Source of the DNA: Marsupella aquatica
Lineage: Eukaryota; Marchantiophyta
Length of the DNA stretch: 64,000 bases
Reading direction: 5' to 3'
Assembly (NCBI GenBank): GCA_973895155.1
Contig: OZ316891.1
Span: forward strand, 13,330,001-13,394,000
Each line of letters starts with the position of its first letter. Position 1 is the first letter of the stretch. A model generated the notes under the pieces. That model did not search any database. It was not told the origin of the DNA and saw only the letters and a list, made by a program, of their open reading frames with translations. Positions 1 to 12,269 of the stretch are shown here, piece after piece. A program made the translations under genes and the position numbers.

Positions 1-3000
1 AATGGAGGTGGTTTTGAAAACCTCACTTGCACTCTATGTGATTCTATAAAACGTGAAGATGATTTTTGTGGCAAGGTGCACAGGGAAGCGGAAGCATTAG
101 TGCAGAGAGGAGACAGGACTACACAGGGTGGGATGAGGTTGGCATACTTGACCAAAACTGAACTGAGGGAACATGTTGGTAACCTCAACACTCGCTTTAG
201 GAAACAACGTTGGCTGTTAGCACAACAGGCTCAGAAAATTTGTGCCTTGAGTGTTAGGCGAAAGAAGCTAGAAGATTTATTAGGAGTAGCCCATGATAGG
301 AAAGATTTAAGACTATTTCTGAGAAACATTGTGAATGGACATAGGCGTGGTGCTTTTGGGGGCAAGGAAGGGTTGTGGGATTTCTTGACAGATGTAGCTA
401 AGAACTTGCAGAGAGTTGCTAAGGGTTATCGATACAATAAGAGAACCAAGGCCTTTTCCCAAGCCATGTTCCAGTTTGGAGGTAGACAAGTGGCTCATTG
501 TTTCCAGGCAAACCTAGGTGATCCAGGTCTGATTGAAGACCTTAAAACTTGATAGAGCAAAACTACCACCCTTTAGAGCTGGCATTCGAAAAGAGATATT
601 CCAGGAGGTGTGCAGAGTACTATGTGCATCAAAGCAGTCACTTGGAATTTTAGGAGATGTACCAGTAATGTTTGATGAGGATGAAACAAGGATAAAAGAG
701 AGACCCAGGTTTGTGTTTTTGTCTTTGTAGTAAATTAGCTTGTTCTTTTCAATGTGTTGGATGAGTTTGCACGTCATGAGCTGATGTTTGTATTGTATTG
801 TGTGTGACAGATGGGAAGCTAAATATGACACCCTCATTGGTTTCTGTGGCCCCTTAGAGGAGCACACATATTCTTTTGGCTTGGAAGTATTGGTTGGAGC
901 AGGTACTCAAGGGTATGACACTTGAGATTGTAAGTACTTCAAGAGCAGTATGCCAAAGGCATGTATGCTAGAGTAATCATTGTCAATCCTCTGCATGCAA
1001 AGATGCCTAAATTGGCATTGTGTGTTCTACCAACATGTAACAAGTTTAGAGCTCCCTGGGTAAGAGAGCATTGGGTGCAGCTGAAGTCCATGTGGGACAC
1101 ACATTGCAGAGACAGTGTTGGTCCTTTGTTGGGCCATGCTAGTGATGGTGATGCTCGTCGTAGGAAATTGATGATGGAAGATTATACTGCTGTGAATGGT
1201 TCCTCTTCTAGGTACAGTGTAGGATGGGTTGGGTGGCAATACTCAGTGTCCATACTTCCGAATGGAGATCTATATGGTTTTGGAGACCAAGACCCACCTC
1301 ACAATGGCAAGAAGGCAATTAACCCATTGGACCGAGTGTCTGGCACTATATTAGTTCTTGGTGATCAGCATGCATCTTTGTCATATGTCACATCTGTTTA
1401 TATAACCATTATGCAATTCATGAGCATGGTTTGCATTGGGATGATGTGAATAGGACAGATAGACAAAATTGGGCTGGCCCACAACGAATAGCTTCGAGGA
1501 GAGTGCAGGCCTGCCTGCATCATATGTATGAGCGACGAGATTTTCGTCATGACAGAAGCTTTGGGACCATGATATACTTGGAGGTTTGTGTAGACTACAT
1601 AGATATTTTCTTCTCTCTTAAGCATGACCTAAGAACCCGTGTTGTCTTGGCATCAAAGGTATCTTGGTTCTTCCGATTGTGGAGGCTATGGTTGAGGTAT
1701 GGTGATCATTCTGTGACAGGGAATGTTGGATCTATCATAGAGAAGAACATGATTCTGTGCAGGCTTTCCATGATATCAACATGTCTTGTCATTTTGTAGT
1801 ATTATTAATCTGTGCCTTTCGCGACAAGTTCCCATATCTGCAAGTTCCATTTCACTTGCTGGGATCAAATTGTTGTGAGATATTTTTCAGCAAGGTAGGT
1901 GGCATGAGTGGCCATAAGAGAAATTATGACTTTGGATCTCTACTGGACAGTGCAGTGGGACTGAATCAACTAGCTGGATTAGAGTATGGACCAGAGGGAT
2001 TGAAGATACGTCGATCACATGATAAACAAGATCATGTTTGGGCAACTTTACATCCTCTGGATGAAGGAGAACAAGCTCCAAATTTATTTGATTACTCTGC
2101 AGTTCAAACTAATGAGCTGGTTGTTGATGCTCTAAAGGAAGGTTTGCAGGAAGCAAAGGATTTGTTGTGCAAGCTGAACATGTCACCAAGGAGTTCTTTT
2201 GCCAGCAGCGAAAAGATGATGGTGGGTTCATCCTTGGGAGGTGGAGGCAGAGACTTGGCCGGATACAAGTGTCATGAAAGAGGTTGTGTTATGTGATGAT
2301 GCTGAAGACATAGTTGAGCATCGATCTACTGTAGGCCCTAGACTTGAGCCCCCAATTGGAGAGTTTCTAGAGTTTGAAGATCCTGAAGAAGATCTCAATC
2401 GGATTGATTCATGGGACACTCTGGATAGTCAGGATTGTATTGAGCCACTAACAGTTGATGATTGTTCGATTGAGGTGGACACTAACCCATTTTGTGAAAT
2501 GGAGACACTAGGACATGAAGTAAGGCATGTCTTGGCTGGAGTTCAAGCAGACTTAACTGATGTGCAGACATCCCGGTCAGTAGTGTCTACTGTAACTTAT
2601 GAGGGAAGGACTATCTACAAGTCCACTCTTGTGAGTCAATTGTGCTGCAATCCTTTCATGTCAAAGGATAGGCTAACTAGGATAGCCCAGAAGACCTATT
2701 ACACTACTGGTAAGGAGAAGGAAAATGGTGACTCTATGACTTGTTTGGTTGACATTGGTACTGATATAGCAGTTTTGTTTGAGTCTGCTGCAGAGGTTGG
2801 TCCTTCTACCAGATCATCCAAGTCAAAGAAGAGGAAGGGAATAGATAAAGGGTCTGTTGTTGACGCAACATCTGCAAAGTAAGGAATATTGGTTGGGTAG
2901 GATTGAGTTTATGATACAGAAGAATGGCTCCCATTGGGTCAGACGTCGGAAAGCAATAGATTTGTTTGACAGGCTTGTATCTACAGTTGGACAAAGTGGA

Positions 3001-3173
3001 AGTGTGTATCGCTTGCAGTGTAATTGGTACAAATCTACTGGTAACAACAAAACTTTGTTCACTTATGATGCAACAAATGGACAATGGATTGATATTGAGA
3101 TGGTAATTTCAAATGTGAACTTGACAATGAAGTCTGGGATAGTTGACAGAGTGTATGTACTAGATGCAAGTGA
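1..3173 (+). pseudogene. degenerate P-element/RNase-H-like transposase gene, 5' end off the window
   Basis: The coding signal runs in from the left edge and continues in shifting frames to about 3173, so this is a broken transposon gene. Recognisable blocks are WDFLTDVAKNL (about 370-415), ILGDVPVMFDEDE (about 650-690), GHASDGDARRR (about 1131-1165), GDQDPPHNGKKAINPLD (about 1283-1333), DRQNWAGPQR (about 1459-1490), SCHFVVLLICAFRD (about 1783-1824) and GSNCCEIFFSKVGGM (about 1863-1907). The spaced acidic residues SDGD, DQDPPH and CCEIFF resemble the D-D-E core plus DPxH block of P-element/THAP9-type transposases; this is inference, not a database result. A plausible intron lies at about 708-810. 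The frame changes near 540, 920-950, 1395, 1750, 2260 and 2880 with no good splice sites, which is why I call it a pseudogene. A MITE interrupts the last codons. Confidence 0.7.
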
Positions 3174-3181
3174 CTTGCAGG

Positions 3182-3422
3182 CTCGGGGGGGTCACTTCCA
3201 TGGAAGTGGCATATCATGTGCGACGAAGTATAGGGCCATTTAAATGGTTTTGGCGACTTATTAAGTCTTCTATGGAAATATAGGGTTGTTTAATTGCAAA
3301 ATGCATACGTGTCATCATATGATTGGTGCCGTACAACTTTATAGAAAGTGACTTAGGGGGGTCATAAATGACTTAAACCGTTGCACGTGATGTATGACCC
3401 TTCATATAGTGACCCTCCCGAG
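3182..3422. mobile_element. 241-bp MITE (copy 1) with 8-bp target duplication
   Basis: The terminal inverted repeats are CTCGGGGGGGTCACT on the left and ACTATATGAAGGG-side AGTGACCCTCCCGAG on the right. Similarity extends inward to a CA(C/T)GTGCGACG-like subterminal motif. The flanking sequence CTTGCAGG is duplicated exactly at 3174-3181 and 3423-3430. An 8-bp duplication fits the hAT or P superfamilies. The element contains no ORF. It sits inside the C-terminal codons of the transposase pseudogene. Confidence 0.9.
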
Positions 3423-3430
3423 CTTGCAGG

Positions 3431-3470
3431 CTTTGACTAAATACATTCAAAGTGTGAGTAAATAGTGATA
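3431..3470 (+). pseudogene. 3' tail of the transposase pseudogene beyond the MITE
   Basis: If the MITE and one copy of its target duplication are ignored, the preceding frame reads straight on as DLQ-ALTKYIQSVSK followed by a stop (about 3462-3464). The MITE therefore interrupted the last dozen codons of the original gene and the true C-terminus lies here. No further coding signal follows. Confidence 0.6.
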
Positions 3471-3679
3471 TATAACTGACTATTGTTTATTACAAGTAGT
3501 TTGTTGTGTGTGTATGTGATGCATGTGTAGGGTTAGTGGGAGGGAGTAGAGTAGGGGATGGTGGATTGGCAAATTGAGATTTATGCTCAATCAGGGGTTC
3601 ATTGGAAATGGGCATCAATTTGCACAATTGGCTCTACACTATTGAGGTACTTTACTTTCCTTAATAGGCATTTTTTAAA

Positions 3680-3861
3680 TCATCATAAAACTTTCCATAA
3701 AGTTTTATAGGGGTAAACAATTCAAAAAATGGTCGCTTTTCAGAAAGTAAGGGAGTGGGGGAACAAAAAATACACTTTAAAGTTAGGGGGTCTAGACCCT
3801 AAAACGTCGCGCGTGATGTAGAGCCCTACATACAGTGACCACCCCCCCCCCCCCCCCCCCC
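3680..3861. mobile_element. truncated third copy of the MITE family, ending in a C20 tract
   Basis: The segment contains the internal motifs of the 9757-10012 copy in reverse orientation: an AGTTTTATAGGGGT-like block, then TTAGGGGGTCTAGACCCTAAAACGTCGC split over about 3783-3810, and a CATACAGTGACC end. The expected right terminus CCCCCGAG is replaced by a run of 20 C (3842-3861). No left terminus was found, so the copy is partial. Confidence 0.6.
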
Positions 3862-4234
3862 GCGGAGTATATGGTAAAACTATATCTAATTTTTACTTTT
3901 ACTATATTTATGGTGTTTTGTATAAATTTAATCCCCTCCTCAAAAAAGGGGTGCATTATGGAGAATTAATGCAGTCAAAAATACAAAGAGAAAAGTCACG
4001 AAAGTCTTTACGGAGTCTTTATAACCCTGGCCTTCTCTCTAGTAGTGCATCTCAAACCTGAAGGGCTGCAAAAAATTCCCAGCCCCTAAAAATGAGTTTG
4101 ACCTAAAAATGAGTTTGACAGTTCCTTTCCGATATCACCTTCCCAGCTTATACCCAAACTTTCCTGTTTTATACTTTTGGATGGATGATCTGTTACAAAC
4201 TAGCTGTCACCAGATAGCTAATATTGCTACTAAC
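3862..4234. other. non-coding AT-rich spacer
   Basis: I see no gene, RNA or clear repeat here. The stretch is AT-rich and includes a short direct repeat AAAATGAGTTTGACCT / AAAATGAGTTTGACAG at about 4088-4122. The ORFs in it are short and have no family character. Confidence 0.5.
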
Positions 4235-4600
4235 AAGGCCAAGGTAATGTATTTAGGTTCCTTAGGTACTACTAACCTTTGCCCTAGGCCTTTGCCCAGA
4301 CGAGACATATATAATTGACATAATATATCACACTGCCAAAGAAGAAGATTGAAGGTTTAAACAGGGAGACATTGTCACAAAGGCAAGAGACCCAGTAAAG
4401 GGGATAAACAAGAGAACCAGTAAAGAGGAGAAAACAGGGGGAAACCCACTAAGACCAAAGAGGCTAAAATACGTTGAGTCCCGACAAGGTCAAGGTAAGG
4501 TATTTAGGTAGAAGGGGAAACCCACTAAGACCAAAGAGGCTGAAGACATTGAGTCCCCACCACAAGGCCAAGGTAATGTATTTAGGTTCCTTAGGTACTT
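4235..4600. repeat. 76-bp tandem repeat plus a dispersed 36-bp repeat
   Basis: A unit beginning GGGGAAACCCACTAAGACC occurs at about 4438 and again at about 4514, a period of 76 bp. A second motif beginning CAAGGCCAAGGTAATG occurs at 4235-4270 and at 4563-4598. The block is rich in A and G and non-coding. It looks like the untranslated part of an old retroelement, but no LTR pair or polyprotein is visible. Confidence 0.7.
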
Positions 4601-7447
4601 GCAAAGGAGGACCAATTTACTAAAAAGAGTCCAACAAAGTATAATGGAGTAAATTAAAGCAATCTGAGAGATGGAGAGAGGAACAACGCCAAACTCAAAA
4701 GAAGAGGGCAGATCCAACCCCCAGCCAGCCAGAAAGGCTAAAAACTTAAAAGATAAAGATACACCACGAATGGTTTGAGGAGAGGGTTAGAGCTTCTTCA
4801 CCAGGGCCATCAAATAGCCCTGTAAACTCCATTTAGGTATTGGCAATTTCACATATGCGGGCAGGACGTCCCACCGGCACCCTGCAACCCCTAAACTGAT
4901 GGTGGCCCACCGAAAAGTTGCAGACGTCCCCCGGCAGACCCTGACGGCCAGATTCATACACGTTGGCGGTCAGAGAATGTGCCCCCGTTTTGACCCCCAG
5001 AAGGATCGACGGATTGAATGTGTACACTGGGCGCAATCTGGCTGAAGCTTGAGTTCCCGCTTGGAGAGTTTCCCGCACTCTACTAACAATTTTGTGCAAA
5101 TTTTACCGGGTCGAGGGGGGTCGAGGGCCAGCATCCTTCAGACCTGAATAAACGCGAGGCAAATTTTTGGGATAGGGGCCAGGAGTGCCTGAACGGGTGG
5201 AGATGCTCTAATAGTACACACATCTAGTTCAACAGTGTGATCCATGGGCAATTTTATAGTTTCCCCAATATTCTAAAGTGCCCTCAGGGACCCATCCATT
5301 CACGTGACGGTACGCACGCTACACAGCAATGATAGAACAAGCTTCACAAGTTCGCAATCTTTGGGTCGGCCGGCATTTCCTTTCGTAGGGTTGATCGATG
5401 CCCAACGGACGCAGGAAAAGCCTACCTTTGTTGCATGAGAGATTGTACAAGCGATCGAGCTAGACATACCGTTCATGGACTTGAATGAAAGGTGTCGTAG
5501 ACCATCACGCATGTAAACGACACGCAGCTGCAGGTAGATTGCAGCTGAGTTGTATTGAGGGCTCTATGCGGGCTAGAAACGGATTCATGGCCTGAACGAT
5601 AGAGGCTAGGTGTACACGATGCTGTACAGTGAAGCAGCTAGTACTGTCTGGCGAGCGGTACAGGAGGTGAATAAATTGTGAATGCTTGCTGTAAGTGAAG
5701 GATTTGTGCGTTCCTCAGGTCGGCGGTGCTCGGCCGGTACAGGTGTATGAAGCATGGTTAGATCGAGCCTTTCGTCATTTTCTTTCTTGAATTCGTCGAT
5801 ATCACTTCAAGTTTGCTGTAGAACGCCTCGCGCGCGTTTCGACCAAAAGCGTGATACTTTGATTCAATGCAAGCTGAGAAAGTCGCATGTTCTCAGAATT
5901 GAAGGACTCAACTCGCAGTGCTGATCGATGCGACAAGATTATTTATGTAATTACAATACGGGACGACGTCGCACATCTCAGAAGCGTTCCGAGCAGCTGC
6001 TGATCATATTAATATTGTACTCTGCTTCTGTGGAAAGAGGTTCGATGAAAATTCGGAAAATCAAATTAATCTGATCGAAAGTCCAGTGAATGTACATGTT
6101 CTACCTACTGTAGCTTGGAGACCAAACGCCAAATTCGTTTCGAGTATGTCTATTTTCAAGGTCCGAGTTGCTGATAAGCTACTGTAGTCATTCATATATA
6201 AATGTTATATTTTTATACTTCACCAAAACCGATTGGGATTGCATTGGTTTTATTCTGTTGAACACAAACTCGGGAGCTCGATCATATATTGACGGAACTG
6301 AGAGATTTTACCTGAATTGAATACAATAGAGATCCCGGACTATATACTATACTATACCACCGAGTTTGCTCCAGTTCGCTGCTGTTTCAAAGTCACGACA
6401 TTTTGTTCTGAAAGACATATAGGCCTTGGTGCCGCACGCTCGTACAAGTGTACAGTCCAAGCAACAATCTTCCAGTCCATCATGACGGTACTCGACGCCC
6501 GGCAGCGCATTTATAAAGTCTTCACAACTTACTCACCGCATGTACTGCCAGACAACGCTGTACTCGTAAGAGTAGTCCATTTTCTGCTTTGCAGGTCTCT
6601 TTCAATCCAAACCCGCCTCACCCTTTCCAATGGCTTGGGCAATAACTAGTATTACTAGTAGACCACTCCAAACAAGCAAAAGTACTTCCAGAAGAGAAGA
6701 TGATGGCATTACTCATGCGGTCGATTGCTGCGCCAGTTAGCTGATTGTGACTGTGAAAGGGGAAGCGTGTAGTGACCGTTTGCCCTCTTTTATTCACGAA
6801 GGGCCCCCGATCTGGTCGGCACTGTCGATCTGCTCTTTTGTCGTTATAACTCGATCTTGAACTGACCTGTCTGAGATATTAACCTTGTCTACCATTTTGT
6901 CTTTTGAAATGTTTAATACACTGTCTAGAGAGCCAAATATGTATTGATTTCTTGCACTTGAAGGGTCGTACATTTGCAGTTGTAAACCTATTTTTCTAAT
7001 CACGAGGAGCATTACTACATATGGAAGGGGAATAACAGATCTAAGGCTGTAAACCACGGGAGGGAACTACCCTAGGCCTTCCGGACTGTTAGTATGGAGG
7101 TAACAACAAGCAAGGGGCGTAATCCATGTGTTTAGGGAGACAGAGTCTTAAATAAATGACATGTGAAACATGGATAATGAGAACAAGTATGTTGTAAAAC
7201 ACTAGAAAGAATTGTGGATATTAATTAAGTAAGTACTTACAGGTCCAGTGAAAGACCTTCAGAAATGTTTAAATTCTTATCATGATCTAATTTTCCAACC
7301 ATTAAATACACTCAATTTAAGTACAGCAACAGCGGCGCAGTAATTGTTTTCCCAAAATGAATGTATGTCTGCATTTTCTACAGCTGGTCCAAGAAAAGAC
7401 GCCTCGATCCGCCAGTCCCGCGCCCCTAAGCGAAAGCGACCTTTTGC

Positions 7448-7450
<3 letters not shown>
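4601..7450. other. intergenic DNA, no gene recognised
   Basis: No ORF here shows family resemblance and no exon chain with matching phases could be built. The longest ORFs, minus 4833-5099 and plus 6317-6649, have irregular composition and look like chance. Base composition becomes more balanced between 5.2 and 6.7 kb, so a non-coding transcript or degraded element cannot be excluded. Confidence 0.5.

Positions 7451-7480
<30 letters not shown>
7451..7480. repeat. (CT)15 microsatellite
   Basis: Fifteen perfect CT dinucleotides are followed directly by GTGTGT. On the minus strand this is a GA repeat. Confidence 0.97.
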
Positions 7481-7486
<6 letters not shown>

Positions 7487-8344
7487 ACCGGTCATAAAAT
7501 TGTACAATATCTCCGTGTAAAACTCCCAACACAGCCCCCGCCCGCAGCAGCATTAGTTTGCGTAGACACAATCTAGATACCCATCAATCCTTTCTTGCAA
7601 CGGCAGGCAGGTCGACTTTGCCATGTCCGTGATTTACGAGATTTCATTGCTCATTCTGTAGAGTTCGACAGCGCGTACGAACCACGGCCCCACTTATAAT
7701 TTGCGCTATTGTGTAAGGGCTCGCAATTCTGTTAAAGGCTCTCTTTGGATGGTAGCCGTGTCCAAGTACAGGTCGATGATGCCTGCCTGCCTGCGGTCAT
7801 TGCCCTCATCTACTGTAGCTACGAGCTGCCACTCCTTACTCCTCACGCTCGGTGGTGCGACAGACACTGTCTAATCACTACGCAAGCCTGGCGGCCATTT
7901 GTTGCTCGTCCCTGACGCTAACATCTAACGAACCTTCAAATCAAGTCACACAGCTAGCAGCTACCTATCCCGCTGGGTTGAAGTGATTGAATGCTGATCC
8001 GATCTGGAAGCTAATCGAAAATGGGGGTACGTTTATTTGATTATTTTCTTTGTATTTAATTATTCATTGCATTTTGGGGGCACTAGTCTGTCCTGTCAAG
8101 ATCTTCTATCAGCTCATGAGCAAGATTCTATACTACTTTTACGTCAAATCTTGAAAAAATAAAAAATATATGCTCTTAAATCACAGCTGCCCATATATGA
8201 AGGAGAAGTGTCCAATCAAAATTCCACTCACATTTTTCCTCTAACTTGACTAATCTCTACCACTTAGGGAATTTTTTTTACTGTTAATTATGAAATGTGG
8301 ATCATATAGGTAACCCATAGCTCTTGAAGGGATCATAGTTCTGA
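7481..8344. other. intergenic DNA
   Basis: No coding or RNA feature is supported. The right half becomes AT-rich and leads into the foldback region. Confidence 0.5.
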
Positions 8345-11300
8345 TTAAGGACCCTCATGAGAGGTCCCTTGCAAATTCCCTGCCACGAGTTTGTGCCACA
8401 TCAGCACAACCAACAATCAACAGGAAATATATTATTTTTGACAGTAACAAAAATGTACATTCATGTTTGTGACAAAAATAACGTAATTTTTTGGTGCACC
8501 ATGCCATAAGTATTAAGCGTAAAAAATACCAAAATACAAAAAAAAAGATATCATTTAGTAAAATAAAATTACCACTCTGATGTTTGTCAATGATATATCA
8601 ATGTTTTATATCAAAATGCTTGTATTTTTTAATTGTTTGCAACTTTGAAATAATTAATCTGTGGACCACCATGTTCATCCAAGGAATGTGTGTGTGATGA
8701 ATGCAATCAATTTTAAGCAAGGTGGTAACCAATGCCAATTTTGAGTCTCCTGGTGGTCTTGGTGTGTACTTGTACAAAAAACAACACTTGAAAGATAGAG
8801 GAGATTGATTTGGTTGAGATGATCTCTCTGGTTTATCAAATGGAAGGTTAAATGTGGAAGAATTGAGTTTTTTGATGGTTTTCGTTTACACATTGGAAAA
8901 ATCGTATTTTTACTATTCTTGATTGATGGTTTGTGAGTTACATTGAGCATTACCATCACACAATAGACAAGAGGACAACACTCAGCTTTTGGCAAAAGAG
9001 GACTTGTTGTTTTGGTTGGAAGAACATACAAAATGAACAAGACATCGATCACTTCACATGAAGGTTTTGTAGTTTGTTTTTTTAAGAAAGTTTGGGAGAA
9101 AGTTATGGTGGGAGCGGAATACCAATATTTGTTTCTTTAGGATAAAGGCTGCATCTGGCATCAACTTGTGTTCAGAGTGAGCTCCATTTGAAGATTAGAG
9201 GGACGCAAACAATTCAAATCAGGAAGCAGGCATTGCGGACAAGCGATAGCGACGTAATCGAATAAATCAATTTGCAACAACGCACTAAGTTTGTGACGGT
9301 GATGTGATTGTGATATCTCTTAATCGAGAAAGGATTTCCAATGAGCCTCAGATTGACAAATTTTGTCAAGTTCCAAATAAGTTTTTGAATTTCTCTACCT
9401 TTCCAATGAGTGTGGTCAACAATAAGAAATTTTGATCATGAGTTGATGAATTTTTTTACATTCCAACCTTGGGTCCGACATTGACAAATTTCATGTCAGA
9501 TTTTGTCACGATACTAAAAAGATCATGAAATTTTCAATCTCTCTAGCTTTTTGATGTGTGACATTGAAAGTTTTTGTCAAGAATTAGAGAGATCATGAGT
9601 ATTCAAATTTCTCTAGCTTTCCAACATTGATAGATTTTGTCAAATACTAAGAAGATGATGAGTTTCTAATTTTACTCTAGTTTTCCAATGAGTATGAAAT
9701 TGATAGATTTTATCAAGACAATACTAAAGAGGTCATGAGTTTCTTGATGTTGAGCTCTCGGGGGTCTCACTATATGGATGCCTCCCCATCCCCTGCGACG
9801 TTTTTAGGCCTCAGACCCCCTAAAATGTAAGAAAAAATATTATTTTTCAACCCCTATAAAGTTGGAATATTGTTAGAATATTCCAAAAATTTGGTTAGAA
9901 AGACCCTATTGTTCTTCTACAAAAATTCTTAAGTCTTCCCTTCAAACCAATAAAATGACCCTATCCTTCGTCGCACGTGATGTGTCATTTTTGTGGAAGT
10001 GAAACCCCCGAGGTTGAGCTTCCCAATGAATCTAACATTGACACATTTCATCAAGTACTAGGGAGATTGATTATTTAGTTTTATAATGTGGAGCCAAAGG
10101 GGCTCCAAAGGGGTTCTAACTATGTATATTTCTATCGATTGATTATTTTTTCAAACTTATAAACAATAAAAATACAAGCATTTTGATATAAAACACTGAT
10201 ATATCATTGACAAATATCAGAATGGTAACTCTATTTTACTCTATTGCATTCTGAACCCCTATTTAGATAAAACTGGACGATGAGTGCAATTTTGGATTGA
10301 TTAATATTTCAACTAAATCATATTTAATCAAAATAAATTGATTATTACCAAGCTAACACTCACATGAACCAAAAAACCATAATTTCTGGTACAGAATTCA
10401 TCACTTGGATTACTATAATGTGTACAATTATAATGAAAGATGGACAATACATGGTCCAATAATGAATGAACTGTTACAAGGATTGTACAATCACATTATT
10501 TAATTTGTACAAATTTACAAGAGTGAAATGCATAATCCATGGTCCAGTCATGAATAGACATCCACATATGGGAACCATTCAATGTTCAGTCAGGTTCCTT
10601 TCTTGTGATCAATGAAGACAATAATTTTTATTAAATAACCATTCTGTTCTTTTCAATCTGTCAAATAAACCAAATAACAAAGTGATGATGATATCACTTA
10701 TCATTTAAGTAAACTACACTATCTAAGTATCATGAAGTTGATGTTGGGCCTCATCCTCTAAGCATCTATTCAAATTGTCTTTTCATTGCATGACTTTTTG
10801 CTATTCTAACTAAACCACTTTTGGCTGCAGTCCGTGCCTTGAAACAAGTACCATAGTACAATGTTCACACTTATTGTCTCATTGGAATACCCTAGATCAT
10901 GTTCCCACTGTTGATTCCAGCAATCTAACCACCGCTGTCGTGGTTCATATTCTGGTTGATCACATTTTCTTAGCATGTAAGGTTTTTTTATGCTTAATAC
11001 TTACGGCATGGTGCCCCAAAAATTACATTACTTTTGCCACAAACATGAATGTACACTTTTGTTATTGTCAAAAATATGATCTGTCAACTTGTTTGTGGTT
11101 GGTTGTGATGATGTGGTGCAATCTCGTGGCAGGGAATTTGCAAGGGACATCTCATGGGGGTTTGTATCCAATCAATAGGAATGTATAATTATAGTTAGAA
11201 CCCCTTGGGCTCCACATTGTAATAAAAATAATCTATCTCCTTAGTACTTGATGAAATCTGTCAATGTTTGATTCATTGGAAAACTCAAGATTTAGAAACT

Positions 11301-12269
11301 CATGACCTCTTTAGTACTATCTTGATAAAATCTATCAATGGCCCACTCATTGGAAAGCTAGAGCAAAATTAGAAACTCATCATCTCCTTAGGACTTTACA
11401 AAATCTATCAATGTTAGGTTTGTTGGAAAGCTAGAGAAATTCGGTTACTCATGATTGATCTCTCATTAGAAAGCTAAAGAGATTGAAAACCTCATGATCC
11501 CTTTAGTACTGACAAAATCTGACATGAAATTTGTCAATGTTGGACTCATTGTTGGAAAGCTAAAAGAATTCATGAGCTCATGATCAAAATTTCTTATTGT
11601 CACACTAATTGCAAAGGTTGAAAAATTCAAAAACTCTTTTGGAACTTGACAAAATTATCTAAGGCTCATTGACAACTCTTTCACGATTAAAAGATGTCAC
11701 AATCCCGTCACCATCACAAACTTAGCTATTGCAAATTGATTTCTTTGATTACGTCATCATTGCTTATCCGCAACGCTTGCTTTTTAGCTTGAATTGTTTG
11801 CGTCCCTCCAGGCTTCAACTGAAGCTCACTATAAACACAAGTTGATGCCAAATGCAGCCTAAATGTTGAAACGTAACTCACAAATGATCAATCATCCATT
11901 AAATTAATCGGTGGATCAATCCCCATGTTCATCCAAGGAATGTGTGTGTGATGAAGTAAAATCAATTTTCAGCAAGGCAGTAACTGATGGTTTTGAGTCT
12001 CCCAATGGTCTTGGTGTGTGCTCATACAAAAGAGAACACTCGAAAGATAGAGGAGATCTCTTTGGTTGAGATGCTCCATCCTGTTTTATTATCAAACGGA
12101 AGGTTGAATGTGGAGGAATTGAATTTTTTTACGGTTTTTGCTTTAACATTGGAGAAATCGTGTTTCTACCAATCCTGATTGATCATTTGTGAGTTACGTT
12201 TCAACATTTAGGTTGCATTTGGCATCAACTTGTGTTCATAGTGAGCTTCAGTTCCACCGATTAATTTAA
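8345..12269. repeat. nested foldback (multiple inverted and direct repeat arms)
   Basis: Several pairs of arms match on opposite strands: 8345-8550 with 10985-11195; 8558-8650 with about 10160-10250; and 9130-10125 (interrupted by a MITE) with about 11190-11870. A shorter, near-perfect palindrome pairs about 11810-11914 with about 12165-12269 and includes the 16-mer TTAAATTAATCGGTGG at 11899-11914 with its exact reverse complement at 12254-12269. In addition about 8640-9050 and 11900-12200 are direct repeats. The arms are diverged, with small indels. The arrangement suggests two or more copies of one AT-rich element inserted in opposite orientations, or a foldback transposon. No transposase ORF is present. 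Confidence 0.85.
9757..10012. mobile_element. 256-bp MITE (copy 2) with 8-bp target duplication
   Basis: The ends are CTCGGGGGTCTCACT and, inverted, CTCGGGGGTTTCACT. The 8-bp sequence GTTGAGCT flanks the element exactly at 9749-9756 and 10013-10020. The interior shares the ACGTCGC and GTCGCACGTGATG subterminal blocks with the copy at 3182-3422. It interrupts the left arm of the surrounding foldback, so it is younger than that structure. Confidence 0.93.

Noticed and set aside
8675-9052. Minus ORF of 125 codons in the foldback
   Set aside because: The same DNA is duplicated at about 11.9-12.2 kb, where the frame is not preserved; no protein character.
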